A stretch of 64,000 nucleotides of DNA from Pseudomonas nitroreducens TX1 (GTDB lineage: Bacteria > Pseudomonadota > Gammaproteobacteria > Pseudomonadales > Pseudomonadaceae): the NCBI RefSeq assembly GCF_000313755.1, contig NZ_AMZB01000093.1:1-64000 (forward strand), written 5' to 3'. This document shows, piece after piece, positions 54,616 to 62,892 of this stretch. The notes below the pieces were generated by a model, which was not told the origin of the DNA, did no database searches, and saw nothing but the letters and a program-made list of their open reading frames with translations. Positions within the stretch are counted from its first letter, which is position 1; every line of letters begins with the position of its first letter. Both the position numbers and the translations under genes were made by a program.

Positions 54616-55357
54616 GGTCGAGGGTCTCCCGTGCGCGACGGATACCGAGGTAGAGGTAGAGGGCGGAAAGCGCGATGGCCAGGGCGAACCACTGCACGGC
54701 GTAGCCGACGTGGCGTTCCGGCGGCATGGCGACGATCGGCCAGTCGGTGTCGAAGGCGGCGTCGCCCGGCTCCAGGCGGATTTCCAGCGGGCTGCCTTCG
54801 CGGCCGAGCTGATCCCACAGGAACGGGGCGTCCACCCAGGTGATCAGGCGTGGCCAGCCGGCGAGCGGAGCGCTCGGGCCGGCGGACAGCGGGACGTAGG
54901 TCCAGGCGTCCAGCAGGAGGTCGTGATGGGGCGTGTCGATCTTCGGCGGCACGCGCCGGTCGGGCCAGGGCACCCAGCCACGGTTGACCAGTAGCCACTG
55001 GTGGCCGATGCGGTCGAAGAAGGGTTGCAGCACCTCGACGCCCGCCTGGCCGTTGCGGGTGCGGTTGTCGAGCAGGGCGGTGTGTTCTGCGTCGAACTGG
55101 CCTTGCAGGCGCACACGAACGTAGCTGCGCGGCGGTTGGCGTTCCAGTTCGGCGATGCTGATCGGGTCCTGCTGGCGCTGCACTTCGGCGGCGGCGAGGA
55201 GGGTACGTTTCTCGGCGGCGCGGGACAGTTGCCAGAAGCCCAGGCCGATCAGCACCGGCAGCAGCGCGAGGACCACCAGGGTCGGCGCGATGCCGGGCCG
55301 GAAGGCGCGCGTGGCGCGGCCTGGGCTGTGCTGTGTTGCGTGCTGGCTATACTGCAA
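54593..55357 (-). CDS. SURF1 family cytochrome oxidase assembly protein
   Basis: A 254-residue SURF1/Shy1 protein with two membrane helices: PTLVVLALLPVLIGLGFWQLSRAAEK near the N-terminus and VQWFALAIALSALYLYLGIR at the C-terminus. The periplasmic domain has TRNGQAGVEVLQPF, WLLVNRGWVPWPDRR, and the conserved HVGYAVQWFALA. It assists heme A insertion into subunit I. The start is TTG at 55357, with GAGGGG seven bases upstream; no ATG fits. It is divergent from the DUF2909 gene by 44 bp. Confidence 0.88.
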   Translation of the reverse strand: MQYSQHATQHSPGRATRAFRPGIAPTLVVLALLPVLIGLGFWQLSRAAEKRTLLAAAEVQRQQDPISIAELERQPPRSYVRVRLQGQFDAEHTALLDNRTRNGQAGVEVLQPFFDRIGHQWLLVNRGWVPWPDRRVPPKIDTPHHDLLLDAWTYVPLSAGPSAPLAGWPRLITWVDAPFLWDQLGREGSPLEIRLEPGDAAFDTDWPIVAMPPERHVGYAVQWFALAIALSALYLYLGIRRARETLDHDRHDSA

Positions 55358-55401
55358 GACATCCCCCTCAACCCCAGTCCCCTGCGGACAGGAGGCCGGT
55401 A

Positions 55402-55611
55402 GTGCTCAAAGCTGCGATCGTTCTGTTGTTGCTGGCGACCGTCGTCAGTCTGTTCAGTGGCCTGTTCTTTCTGGTCAAGGACGAGGGGCACGGTTCGCGG
55501 GTAGTCAACGCGCTGACCGTGCGTGTCACCCTGACTGCCCTGACCGTCGCTCTCATCGCCTGGGGCTTCTTCAGCGGCCAACTCGGCAGCTCCGCCCCCT
55601 GGCATTTCTGA
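55402..55611 (+). CDS. twin-transmembrane DUF2909 protein
   Basis: A 69-residue protein with two membrane helices (LKAAIVLLLLATVVSLFSGLFFLV and LTVALIAWGFFSGQLG) and a short charged loop KDEGHGSRVV, the DUF2909 pattern. The start is GTG at 55402, with a perfect AGGAGG six bases upstream. It is the only plus-strand gene within the cox locus and lies between ctaE and SURF1. The constant association with cox genes suggests an assembly or stability role; none is proven. Confidence 0.83.
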   Translation: MLKAAIVLLLLATVVSLFSGLFFLVKDEGHGSRVVNALTVRVTLTALTVALIAWGFFSGQLGSSAPWHF

Positions 55612-55614
55612 TCT

Positions 55615-55643
55615 CAAAAAGGCGCGGGCCGAAGCCCGCGCCA
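55615..55643 (-). terminator. intrinsic terminator between ctaE and the DUF2909 gene
   Basis: GGCGCGGGC (55621-55629) pairs perfectly with GCCCGCGCC (55634-55642). On the minus strand the stem is followed by TTTTT (55616-55620 on plus). It terminates the ctaC-ctaE transcript. On the plus strand it may also serve the DUF2909 gene, since it lies 10 bp after its stop. Confidence 0.88.
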
Positions 55644-55650
55644 TCGCGCC

Positions 55651-56538
55651 TCACAGCACGTAAACGAAGATGAACAACCCGATCCACACCACGTCGACGA
55701 AGTGCCAGTACCAGCTGGCCGCCTCGAAGCCGAAGTGTTTGTCGGCGTCGAAGTGCCCGCGGATGATGCGGATCAGCATGATGCTCAGCATGATCGCGCC
55801 GATGGTCACGTGGGCGCCGTGGAAGCCGGTGAGCATGAAGAAGGTCGCGCCGTAGATGCCCGAGCCCAGGGTCAGGCCCAGTTCGCTGTAGGCCTCGTGG
55901 TACTCATAGGCCTGCAGCACGATGAAGCACGCGCCCAGTGCCACGGTCGCCGCCAGCCACAGCTTCAGCGGGCCACGGTGGTTCTTCTTCAGCGCGTGGT
56001 GGGCGAAGGTCACGGTGAAGCTGGAGCTGACCAGCAGCAGGGTGTTGATCAGCGGCAGCTTCCACGGGTCGATCACCTCCTTGGGCGGTGGGAAGAGCTT
56101 GTTGTCCGGGTTGCTCAGCTGCGGCCAGCCGGCTTCGAACTGCGGCCAGAGCATGTGCGAGATGCCGTGGTGGCCTTCGCCACCCAGCCATGGGTTGACG
56201 AAGTGGCGCACGTAGAACAGCGCGCCGAAGAAGGCGGCGAAGAACATCACCTCGGAGAAGATGAACCAGCTCATGCCCCAGCGGAAGGAGCGGTCCATCT
56301 GCGGGCTGTAGAGCCCGCCGCGGCTTTCCTGGATGACGTTGCCGAACCAGCCGAACAGCATGTACGCCAGGATCAGCCCGCCGGCGAAGAAGATCCACGG
56401 GCCGTGGGAGTGGTCCTTGCCGGCGCTCATGTCGTTCATCCAGGTGCCGACGCCGAACATCGTCACCAGCATGCCGATGGTGGCGATGATTGGCCACTTG
56501 CTCTGCGCGGGGACGTAATAGGGATCGTGGGTTGCCAT
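55651..56538 (-). CDS. ctaE: cytochrome c oxidase subunit III
   Basis: A 295-residue subunit with seven membrane helices: DRSFRWGMSWFIFSEVMFFAAFFGALFYVRHFVN, LLLVSSSFTVTFAHHAL, YEYHEAY, and GFHGAHVTIGAIM and ASWYWHFVDVVWIGLFIFVYVL at the end. It stabilises the subunit I core. It is also called coxC/coIII and lies downstream of ctaG, with a hairpin repeat in the 163-bp gap. Confidence 0.94.
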   Translation of the reverse strand: MATHDPYYVPAQSKWPIIATIGMLVTMFGVGTWMNDMSAGKDHSHGPWIFFAGGLILAYMLFGWFGNVIQESRGGLYSPQMDRSFRWGMSWFIFSEVMFFAAFFGALFYVRHFVNPWLGGEGHHGISHMLWPQFEAGWPQLSNPDNKLFPPPKEVIDPWKLPLINTLLLVSSSFTVTFAHHALKKNHRGPLKLWLAATVALGACFIVLQAYEYHEAYSELGLTLGSGIYGATFFMLTGFHGAHVTIGAIMLSIMLIRIIRGHFDADKHFGFEAASWYWHFVDVVWIGLFIFVYVL

Positions 56539-56601
56539 TGTTCTTGTTCTCCTTGCCCAGAAGTCGGTTGCTGATCTACTGCGCGTCGGTGAGGCTGCGT
56601 T

Positions 56602-56648
56602 GGAGCCGGCCTCGGAGTCCTCATTTACAACTCGTAAACTCCGGCTCC
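56602..56648. repeat. hairpin repeat between ctaG and ctaE
   Basis: GGAGCCGG (56602-56609) pairs with CCGGCTCC (56641-56648), and inside TTTAC (56624-56628) pairs with GTAAA (56634-56638). From memory it resembles a small repeat common in Pseudomonas intergenic regions (…CTCATTTACAA…GTAAACTCCGGCTCC…). It could adjust expression of ctaE relative to upstream genes. Confidence 0.6.
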
Positions 56649-56701
56649 TCGGCCGGTCCCGCCTTGCCTCACTCTAGCTCGCACGATCATCCACCGACTT
56701 C

Positions 56702-57259
56702 TCAGCGCTCGTTACTGGCCACGGGTGGCTTGCGGGCAGTGATGTCGAACAGCGTGTAAGCCAGCGTCAGGTGACGCACATCCTTGGGCAGGTCGCGGTC
56801 GACGATGAAGCGCACCGGCATTTCGATGCGCTCGCCCGGCTGCAGCACCTGCTGGGTGAAGCAGAAGCATTCGGTCTTGTGGAAATAGGTGGCCGCCACC
56901 GACGGCGCGATGCTCGGGATCGCCTGGGCGGTCATCGGCTTGTCGGTGGGATTGCGGGCGACGAACAGCATCTGGTTCACCGCGCCCGGATGCACCACCA
57001 GTTGCTCGGCCTCGGGGTGGAACTCCCAGACCATGTCGATGTTGTTGTTGGCGACGAACTGGATCTTCACCTCGCGCGACTGATCGACCACCTGGCCGTC
57101 GCCCTGGTAGGCGCTGCCGGAGGTCTTGCCGTTGATGCCCAGTGCCTTGCACATCACGTCGTACAGCGGCACCAGGGCGAAGCCGAAGGCGAACATGGCG
57201 ACCACGGCAATGACCAGTCGGGTCACCAGCTTGCGCGTTTCGATGTTGCCATCGCTCAT
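56702..57259 (-). CDS. ctaG: CtaG/Cox11 copper assembly protein
   Basis: A 185-residue protein with one N-terminal membrane helix (LVIAVVAMFAFGFALVPLYDVMCKALGI) and a periplasmic immunoglobulin-like domain with the copper-binding HKTECFCFTQQ near residue 130. It delivers copper to the CuB site of subunit I. The ATG at 57259 has GAGGA upstream; the longer frame crosses REP DNA and is rejected. A REP pair separates it from ctaD. Confidence 0.93.
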   Translation of the reverse strand: MSDGNIETRKLVTRLVIAVVAMFAFGFALVPLYDVMCKALGINGKTSGSAYQGDGQVVDQSREVKIQFVANNNIDMVWEFHPEAEQLVVHPGAVNQMLFVARNPTDKPMTAQAIPSIAPSVAATYFHKTECFCFTQQVLQPGERIEMPVRFIVDRDLPKDVRHLTLAYTLFDITARKPPVASNER

Positions 57260-57277
57260 GGGTCGGTTCCTCAACCT

Positions 57278-57356
57278 GTAGGAGCGAGCTTGCTCGCGAA
57301 CCGCTTGATGCGTTGGGCTCCTGGGAGACCCGTTCGCGAGCAAGCTCGCTCCTACA
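57278..57356. repeat. pair of inverted REP elements
   Basis: Two near-perfect copies (57278-57302 and 57332-57356) facing each other between ctaD and ctaG. They lie inside the cox transcription unit and could cause differential mRNA stability. Confidence 0.87.
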
Positions 57357-57365
57357 CGTTCGTAC

Positions 57366-58961
57366 TTACTTCACTTCCGGAGGCGTGGTGAAGGTGTGGT
57401 AGGGCGCCGGCGAGGGAATGGTCCATTCCAGCCCCTCCGCGCCATCCCACGGCTTTGCCGGCGCCGGCTTGCCGCCCTTGATGCACTTGATGACGATGAA
57501 CAGGAACAACAGCTGCGTGGTGCCGAACATGAAGGCGCCGATGGACGAGACCATGTTGAAGTCGGCGAACTGCAGGTTGTAGTCCGGAATCCGCCGCGGC
57601 ATGCCGGCCAGCCCGACGAAGTGCATCGGGAAGAACGCCAGGTTCATGCCGATGAAGCTCATCCAGAAGTGCAGCTTGCCCAGGGTCTCGTCGTACATGT
57701 GGCCGGTCCACTTCGGCAGCCAGTAGTAGGCCGAGGCGAAGATGCCGAAGATCGCGCCGGGCACCAGCACGTAGTGGAAGTGCGCCACCACGAAGTAGGT
57801 GTCCTGGTACTGGAAGTCCGCCGGTGCAATGGCCAGCATCAGCCCGGAGAAGCCGCCGATGGTGAACAGGATGACGAAGGCCACGGCGAACAGCATCGGC
57901 GTCTCGAAGGTCAGCGAGCCCTGCCACATGGTCGACGCCCAGTTGAACACCTTCACCCCGGTGGGCACGGCGATCAGCATGGTCGCGTACATGAAGAACA
58001 GCTCGCCCACCAGCGGGATGCCCACCACGAACATGTGGTGCGCCCACACGACGAAGGACAGGAAGGCGATCGACGCGGTGGCGTAGACCATCGAGGTGTA
58101 GCCGAACAGCGGCTTGCGGCTGAAGGCCGGGATGATCGAGCTGACGGCGCCGAACGCCGGCAGGATCATGATGTACACCTCGGGGTGGCCGAAGAACCAG
58201 AACACGTGCTGGAACAGCACCGGGTCGCCGCCGCCGGCCGCGCTGAAGAAGCTGGTGCCGAAGTGGATGTCCATCAGCATCATCGTCACGCAACCCGCCA
58301 GCACCGGCATCACCGCGATCAGCAGGAAGGCGGTGATCAGCCAGGTCCAGACGAACAGCGGCATCTTCATCAGCGTCATGCCCGGGGCGCGCAGGTTGAG
58401 GATGGTGGCGATCACGTTGATCGCGCCCATGATCGAACTCATGCCCATCAGGTGGATGGCGAAGATGAAGAAGGTCACGCTGTGAGGCGCGAAGGTGGTG
58501 GACAGCGGTGCGTAGAAGGTCCAGCCGAAGTTCGGGCCACCGCCGGGCATGAACAGGGTGCTCACCAGCAGGCCGAAGGCCGCCGGCAGCAGCCAGAAGC
58601 TGAAGTTGTTCATCCGTGGCAGGGCCATGTCCGGCGCGCCGATCATCAGCGGCACCATCCAGTTGGCCAGGCCGACGAAGGCCGGCATCACCGCACCGAA
58701 GACCATCACCAGGCCGTGCATGGTGGTCATCTGGTTGAAGAACGCCGGCTCGACGATCTGCAGGCCCGGCTGGAACAGCTCGGCGCGGATCACCATGGCG
58801 AAGGAGCCGCCGAGCAGGAAGGCGCAGAAGCTGAACCACAGGTACAGCGTGCCGATGTCCTTGTGGTTGGTGGTCAGTACCCAGCGCATCAGGCCCTTGG
58901 CGGGGCCGTGGTGGTGGTCGCCGGCGTGAGAATGGTCGGGGTGATCGATCACGGTACTCAT
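57366..58961 (-). CDS. ctaD: cytochrome c oxidase subunit I
   Basis: A 531-residue heme-copper oxidase core with twelve membrane helices. CuB and heme ligands appear in WFFGHPEVYIMILPAFG (His-Tyr of the cross-link) and in WAHHMFVVGI. HFHYVLVPGAIFGIFA holds the heme ligands, and the H-rich N-terminus (HPDHSHAGDHHHG) is usual in Pseudomonas. It reduces oxygen to water and pumps protons. It starts 10 bp downstream of ctaC. Also called coxA. Confidence 0.96.
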   Translation of the reverse strand: MSTVIDHPDHSHAGDHHHGPAKGLMRWVLTTNHKDIGTLYLWFSFCAFLLGGSFAMVIRAELFQPGLQIVEPAFFNQMTTMHGLVMVFGAVMPAFVGLANWMVPLMIGAPDMALPRMNNFSFWLLPAAFGLLVSTLFMPGGGPNFGWTFYAPLSTTFAPHSVTFFIFAIHLMGMSSIMGAINVIATILNLRAPGMTLMKMPLFVWTWLITAFLLIAVMPVLAGCVTMMLMDIHFGTSFFSAAGGGDPVLFQHVFWFFGHPEVYIMILPAFGAVSSIIPAFSRKPLFGYTSMVYATASIAFLSFVVWAHHMFVVGIPLVGELFFMYATMLIAVPTGVKVFNWASTMWQGSLTFETPMLFAVAFVILFTIGGFSGLMLAIAPADFQYQDTYFVVAHFHYVLVPGAIFGIFASAYYWLPKWTGHMYDETLGKLHFWMSFIGMNLAFFPMHFVGLAGMPRRIPDYNLQFADFNMVSSIGAFMFGTTQLLFLFIVIKCIKGGKPAPAKPWDGAEGLEWTIPSPAPYHTFTTPPEVK

Positions 58962-58971
58962 CGCGGCCTCC

Positions 58972-60096
58972 TTATTGTTGTTTCTGCTTGTAGGCGACCA
59001 CGTCCTGCGGGGTCACCATGTCGCCGTCGTTATTGCCCCAGGCGTTGCGCTCGTAGGTGATCACCGCGGCGATGTCGACTTCCGAGAGCTGCTTGCCGAA
59101 GGCCGCCATGGCCGTGCCCGGAACGCCGTTGAACACGGTCTCCAGGTGGTGCTCCTTGGGTCCGGTGACGATCTTCGAACCCTTGAGCGCCGGGAACATC
59201 GGCGGCATGCCCTGGCCCTCGGGCTGGTGACAGGCGGCGCAGATGGTGTGGTAGACCTTGTCGCCACGGGCGACCAGTTCTTCCTTCGTCCACTCCTTGC
59301 TGGTCAGCTCCTTCATCTTGGCGGCCTCTTCCTTGCGCTCGGCCAGCCACTTGTCGAAGTCGGGCTTGGACTTCACGTCCACCACGATGGGCATGAAGCC
59401 GTGGTCCTTGCCGCACAGCTCGGCGCACTGGCCGCGGTAGACGCCGGGCTGGTCGACCTTGGTCCAGGCCTCGTTGACGAAGCCGGGAATGGCGTCGCGC
59501 TTGACCGCGAAGGCCGGCACCCACCAGGAGTGGATCACGTCGCTGGAGGTGACCAGGAAACGGACCTTGACCCCGGCCGGCAGCACCAGCGGGTTGTCCA
59601 CTTCGAGCAGGTAATGCTCGTCCTTGTCGGCCTTGTTGTGGATCTGGTCCTGGGGCGTGGCGAGGTTGGAGAAGAACTCCACGTCCTGGCCCAGGTATTT
59701 GTACTGCCACTTCCACTGGTAGCCGGTGACCTGCACGTCCAACTCGGGCTCCGAGGTGTCGTACATGTGGATCAGCGTCTTGGTGGCCGGAACGGCCATC
59801 ACCACCAGGATCAGGAAGGGAATGACGGTCCAGAGGATTTCCACCGTGGTGCTTTCGTGGAAATGCGCGGGCTGCTGCCCGGTGGACCGGCGGTGGACGA
59901 TCATCGACCAGAACATCGCGCCAAAGACGACGATGCCGATGACCACGCAGATCCAGAAGATCGTCATGTGCAGATCGAAAACGTTACGGCTGACTTCCGT
60001 CGCACCGGGGGCCATGTTGACCGTCCAGGCGGCGTTTGCCTGACTGAAAGCCAAGAGCAAAAGGAAGCCCATCCAGACTCGTGGATGTCGCAGCAT
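58972..60096 (-). CDS. ctaC: cytochrome c oxidase subunit II with fused cytochrome c domain
   Basis: A 374-residue lipid-exported subunit with a signal peptide (MGFLLLLAFSQANA), two membrane helices (about residues 45-105), the CuA domain and a C-terminal cytochrome c. CuA ligands are H189, C224, C228, H232 and M235 (CAELCGKDHGFM). The heme-binding motif CAACH is at 286-290, with a likely axial Met in MPPMFP. The fused c domain makes this a caa3-type arrangement. The ATG at 60096 gives the signal peptide. It is the first gene of the operon. Also called coxB. Confidence 0.95.
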   Translation of the reverse strand: MLRHPRVWMGFLLLLAFSQANAAWTVNMAPGATEVSRNVFDLHMTIFWICVVIGIVVFGAMFWSMIVHRRSTGQQPAHFHESTTVEILWTVIPFLILVVMAVPATKTLIHMYDTSEPELDVQVTGYQWKWQYKYLGQDVEFFSNLATPQDQIHNKADKDEHYLLEVDNPLVLPAGVKVRFLVTSSDVIHSWWVPAFAVKRDAIPGFVNEAWTKVDQPGVYRGQCAELCGKDHGFMPIVVDVKSKPDFDKWLAERKEEAAKMKELTSKEWTKEELVARGDKVYHTICAACHQPEGQGMPPMFPALKGSKIVTGPKEHHLETVFNGVPGTAMAAFGKQLSEVDIAAVITYERNAWGNNDGDMVTPQDVVAYKQKQQ

Positions 60097-60286
60097 TCGG
60101 GTTCCCCTTATCGTTGTTTTTATCCCGCCGGCATAGCGCCCTGGCCACGAACCCCATTCCAGGGGGCTCGAGCCTGAACACGCCAACGGCCAAGGGAGTG
60201 ACCGCCAAGACAACTTACTTTGACGTCTTACCTCGGCAGCACGCAGGGCAGGCCGGGTCCATCAGGTTTTCGGTGTGTCGAAGCGG

Positions 60287-60314
60287 AGTATAGCCAGGGG
60301 TTGCGACATAACAA
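60287..60314 (-). promoter_or_regulatory. candidate promoter of the cox operon
   Basis: On the minus strand, TTGTTA (60309-60314) and TATACT (60287-60292) are separated by 16 bp, about 190 bp upstream of ctaC. The base before makes CTATACT, the RpoS-preferred -10. P. aeruginosa aa3 oxidase is known to be RpoS-dependent and induced by starvation, consistent with this. The 417-bp gap 60097-60513 has no gene, and its remaining sequence shows only minor inverted repeats. Confidence 0.5.
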
Positions 60315-60513
60315 CGCAGAGTAAAAACGGTGTTTGAAAGACCGAAGTGCGATCTCAAAGCCACGGACGGCGCGGCTTTGGAGTACCATGCTGGCGGTCT
60401 GATATGCCGTGCCGGCATAACCAGTTCATGAATATGACAATCGCGTCTTAGCTACGCCCGGGGTGCGGCTAAGGTCTTTCTTCACTTTCCAAACCCGTTG
60501 TCTTGGAGTTGTC

Positions 60514-61158
60514 ATGAACACCGCTGCACTGCGTGAGCTGATCCGGAATGCCCACCTGCTCGAATCCCGCCATGGCCATCTCGCCCGCCTGATCCAGAGC
60601 CAACTGCAAAGCCTGCACAAGAGCATCGCGCTGACGGGAGAGGACCCCAACGGTACGCTGACACGTTTCGTCCACGCCTACGTCGAGCAGGTGCCGGACT
60701 TCCTCGACGCCGCCAACTCGGTGGCCCGCGCGGCCGGCATCGAAGATCGCATCAAGCCGGTGCTCAAGCTCGCCGAGCAGTTCTTCCTCACGCCGCCTGC
60801 GCTGCTCGATGGCCACGATGGCCTCGACGCGCTGCTGGACGAGGCTTACCTCGCCCACCGCCTGGTGGAAGAGGTGAACGACCGCTACATCGCCCACTTC
60901 AACCAGCCGCTGATCCCGCTGGACACCACGGTGGCTAACCTGGTGGCGCACCAGCTGATCGGCGAACCCTTCGCCAACCAGCTGGATGAAGCAGTGCATC
61001 ATGCGGTCGACGGCATGCTTGACGACAGCACCTTCAGCGCCGAATCCGCCGTCAGCTATCGCGCCAGCCTCAACGACCCGCAAGTCGTCATGGCCTGGCA
61101 GCAGTGGCCGTGCCTGTCGCGGCAGTTCGGCGTTGAGCTGGAGCTGGGCCGCGACTGA
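60514..61158 (+). CDS. conserved hypothetical protein next to the cox locus
   Basis: A 214-residue soluble, helix-rich protein: NTAALRELIRNAHLLESRHGHLARLIQSQLQSLHKSI near the N-terminus, and later LLDEAYLAHRLVEEVNDRYIAHFNQPLIPLDTTVANLVAHQLIGEPFANQLDEAV. TTGGAG precedes the ATG. It is divergent from the cox operon and convergent with the SulP gene, with 3 bp between stop codons. A gene in the same position exists in PAO1 (PA0104, from memory). I recognise no domain. Confidence 0.78.
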   Translation: MNTAALRELIRNAHLLESRHGHLARLIQSQLQSLHKSIALTGEDPNGTLTRFVHAYVEQVPDFLDAANSVARAAGIEDRIKPVLKLAEQFFLTPPALLDGHDGLDALLDEAYLAHRLVEEVNDRYIAHFNQPLIPLDTTVANLVAHQLIGEPFANQLDEAVHHAVDGMLDDSTFSAESAVSYRASLNDPQVVMAWQQWPCLSRQFGVELELGRD

Positions 61159-61161
61159 TGT

Positions 61162-62697
61162 TCAGCCCGCACCCTGCAGCGCCCGCACCCGGCCCTCCAC
61201 GCGGCGACGAAGACCGTTGCCTTCGATGGACAGCCGACAGCCGTTGGCCGCGGCGCTGCGGCCCCAGTCCTCCAGCAGTTCCATGCAGGCGTGGTCGATG
61301 TAGCTCAGGTGCTGCAGCGGTACGCGCAGGTGCGTGCCGGGCTTTATCGACTGCAAGACCTGGGACAGCGCCGGCACCTTGAGGAATGTCGCCGCGCCCA
61401 CCAGCCGCAGCTCTGCACCGCTGCCCTCCTCGTCGTAGCGCAGGTTGATCTTCAACCGCGCTGCCTTGAACACCAGCTTCAATACCGTCAGCGCGAAACC
61501 CAGCAGCACGCCGGTCAGAAGGTCGGTAGCGACGATGGCCAGCGCGGTCGCCGCGTGCACCAGCACCGGCATGCGCCCGTAACGGCCAAGCGAGCGCAGC
61601 GCCTTGAGGTCCACCAGCTTGATCCCGGTGTAGACCAGCACGCCGGCCAGGCTGGCGATGGGGATCTGCCGCAGCAACCCGCCCAGCAGCACGACGAACG
61701 CCAGCAGCCACAACCCATGGAAGATCGCCGAAGCGCGGCTGCGCGCACCGGCCTGCACGTTGGCCGAACTGCGCACGATCACCCCGGTCATCGGCAGCGC
61801 GCCGACCAGCCCGCAGAGCATGTTGCCCACACCCTGGGCGCTCAGCTCGCGGTCCATGTCCGAGCGCGGGCCGGTGTGCATGCGGTCCACCGCTGCGGCG
61901 GAGAGCAGCGTCTCGGCGCTGGCGATGAAGGCCACCACCACGGCGGCCAGCAAAAGCGTCGGGTCGAGCAGCGCGGCAAGGTCGCTCGGGCGAACCCAGT
62001 CGATGGCGTCGCCGAGGTTCTCCGGCACGCTCACCCGCAGCACGTTCAGGTGCAGCGCGATGCTCGCCAGGGTTGCCAGGCTGACGCCGAACAGCGCGCC
62101 GGGCAGCATGCGCAGCCGGCTCGGTTTGAAGCGGTCCCACAGCGCCATGCAGGCCATGGTGCCCAGCCCGAGCAGCGCCGCATCGAAGCCGCTGGTCTCG
62201 GAGAGCAGCGCCGCCGGGAAGGCCAGCAGGTTATCCAGCCCCGACGCCTGCGGCTTCAGGTCGAGCATCACGTGGACCTGCGACAGCACGATAAGAATGC
62301 CGATGCCGGCGAGCATGCCGTAGACCACGGCCGGCGAGGTCACGCGGAACCAGCAGCCCAGGCGCAGTCTTCCCGCCAGCAGTTGCAGTGCGCCGGCCAG
62401 CAGCAGGATTGGCCCGAGCATGGCCATGCCGTGGGTGCGCACCAGTTCGAAGACCAGCACCGCCAGGCCCGCCGCCGGGCCGCTGACCTGCAGGGGCGAG
62501 CCGGCCAGGAAGCCGACCACCAGGCCGCCGATGATGCCGGTCACCAGGCCCTTGGCTGGCGGCATGCCCGAGGCGATGGCGATGCCCATGCACAGCGGCA
62601 GGGCAACGAGAAAAACCACCACCGACGCGAGCAGGTCGCGCGGCAGCGCGTGGCGCAGCTGGGAAAATCCGGATGGAACAGAGTGGGAGGCCGACAT
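61162..62697 (-). CDS. SulP-family anion transporter, probable bicarbonate transporter
   Basis: A 511-residue transporter with about eleven membrane helices: LPRDLLASVVVFLVALPLCMGIAIASGMPPAKGLVTGIIGGLVVGFLAGSPLQVSGPAAG at the N-terminus, and VVAFIASAETLLSAAAVDRM and SSANVQAGARSRASAIFHGLWLL in the core. A C-terminal STAS-like domain follows (about 420-511, VPLQHLSYIDHACMELLEDWG). It lies 195 bp downstream of a carbonic anhydrase gene on the same strand, which points to bicarbonate over sulfate as substrate; this is inferred. Confidence 0.88.
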   Translation of the reverse strand: MSASHSVPSGFSQLRHALPRDLLASVVVFLVALPLCMGIAIASGMPPAKGLVTGIIGGLVVGFLAGSPLQVSGPAAGLAVLVFELVRTHGMAMLGPILLLAGALQLLAGRLRLGCWFRVTSPAVVYGMLAGIGILIVLSQVHVMLDLKPQASGLDNLLAFPAALLSETSGFDAALLGLGTMACMALWDRFKPSRLRMLPGALFGVSLATLASIALHLNVLRVSVPENLGDAIDWVRPSDLAALLDPTLLLAAVVVAFIASAETLLSAAAVDRMHTGPRSDMDRELSAQGVGNMLCGLVGALPMTGVIVRSSANVQAGARSRASAIFHGLWLLAFVVLLGGLLRQIPIASLAGVLVYTGIKLVDLKALRSLGRYGRMPVLVHAATALAIVATDLLTGVLLGFALTVLKLVFKAARLKINLRYDEEGSGAELRLVGAATFLKVPALSQVLQSIKPGTHLRVPLQHLSYIDHACMELLEDWGRSAAANGCRLSIEGNGLRRRVEGRVRALQGAG

Positions 62698-62892
62698 GGC
62701 GCTGTTCTCCTTCGAGCATTTTTCGGACGCGCGAAAGCCCACGACGCAGGCCTCGGCCGCATCGACACGCGCAGTTCAGAGGGACGGCGAACGCGGTGGG
62801 GGCGTACGCCTCAGGCAGGGATCAAGTGAGGAACGGAGCGCGGCATTTGTTCTGGCGGGCCGCCGCGCCCCGGGATTACTGCTACGGGCGGC

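Noticed and set aside
51877-54843. 988-codon plus-strand open frame
   Set aside because: It lies opposite ctaB, ctaA and the Sco-like gene. The Gln/His/Arg/Gly-rich translation without domains is the usual antisense shadow in high-GC DNA.
57260-57343. N-terminal extension of ctaG
   Set aside because: It translates the REP repeat (LANGSPRS... EQARSYR). The ATG at 57259 has a good ribosome site and gives the normal Cox11 length.
57396-59060. 554-codon plus-strand open frame
   Set aside because: It is antisense to ctaD, which has unambiguous heme and copper ligands on the other strand.
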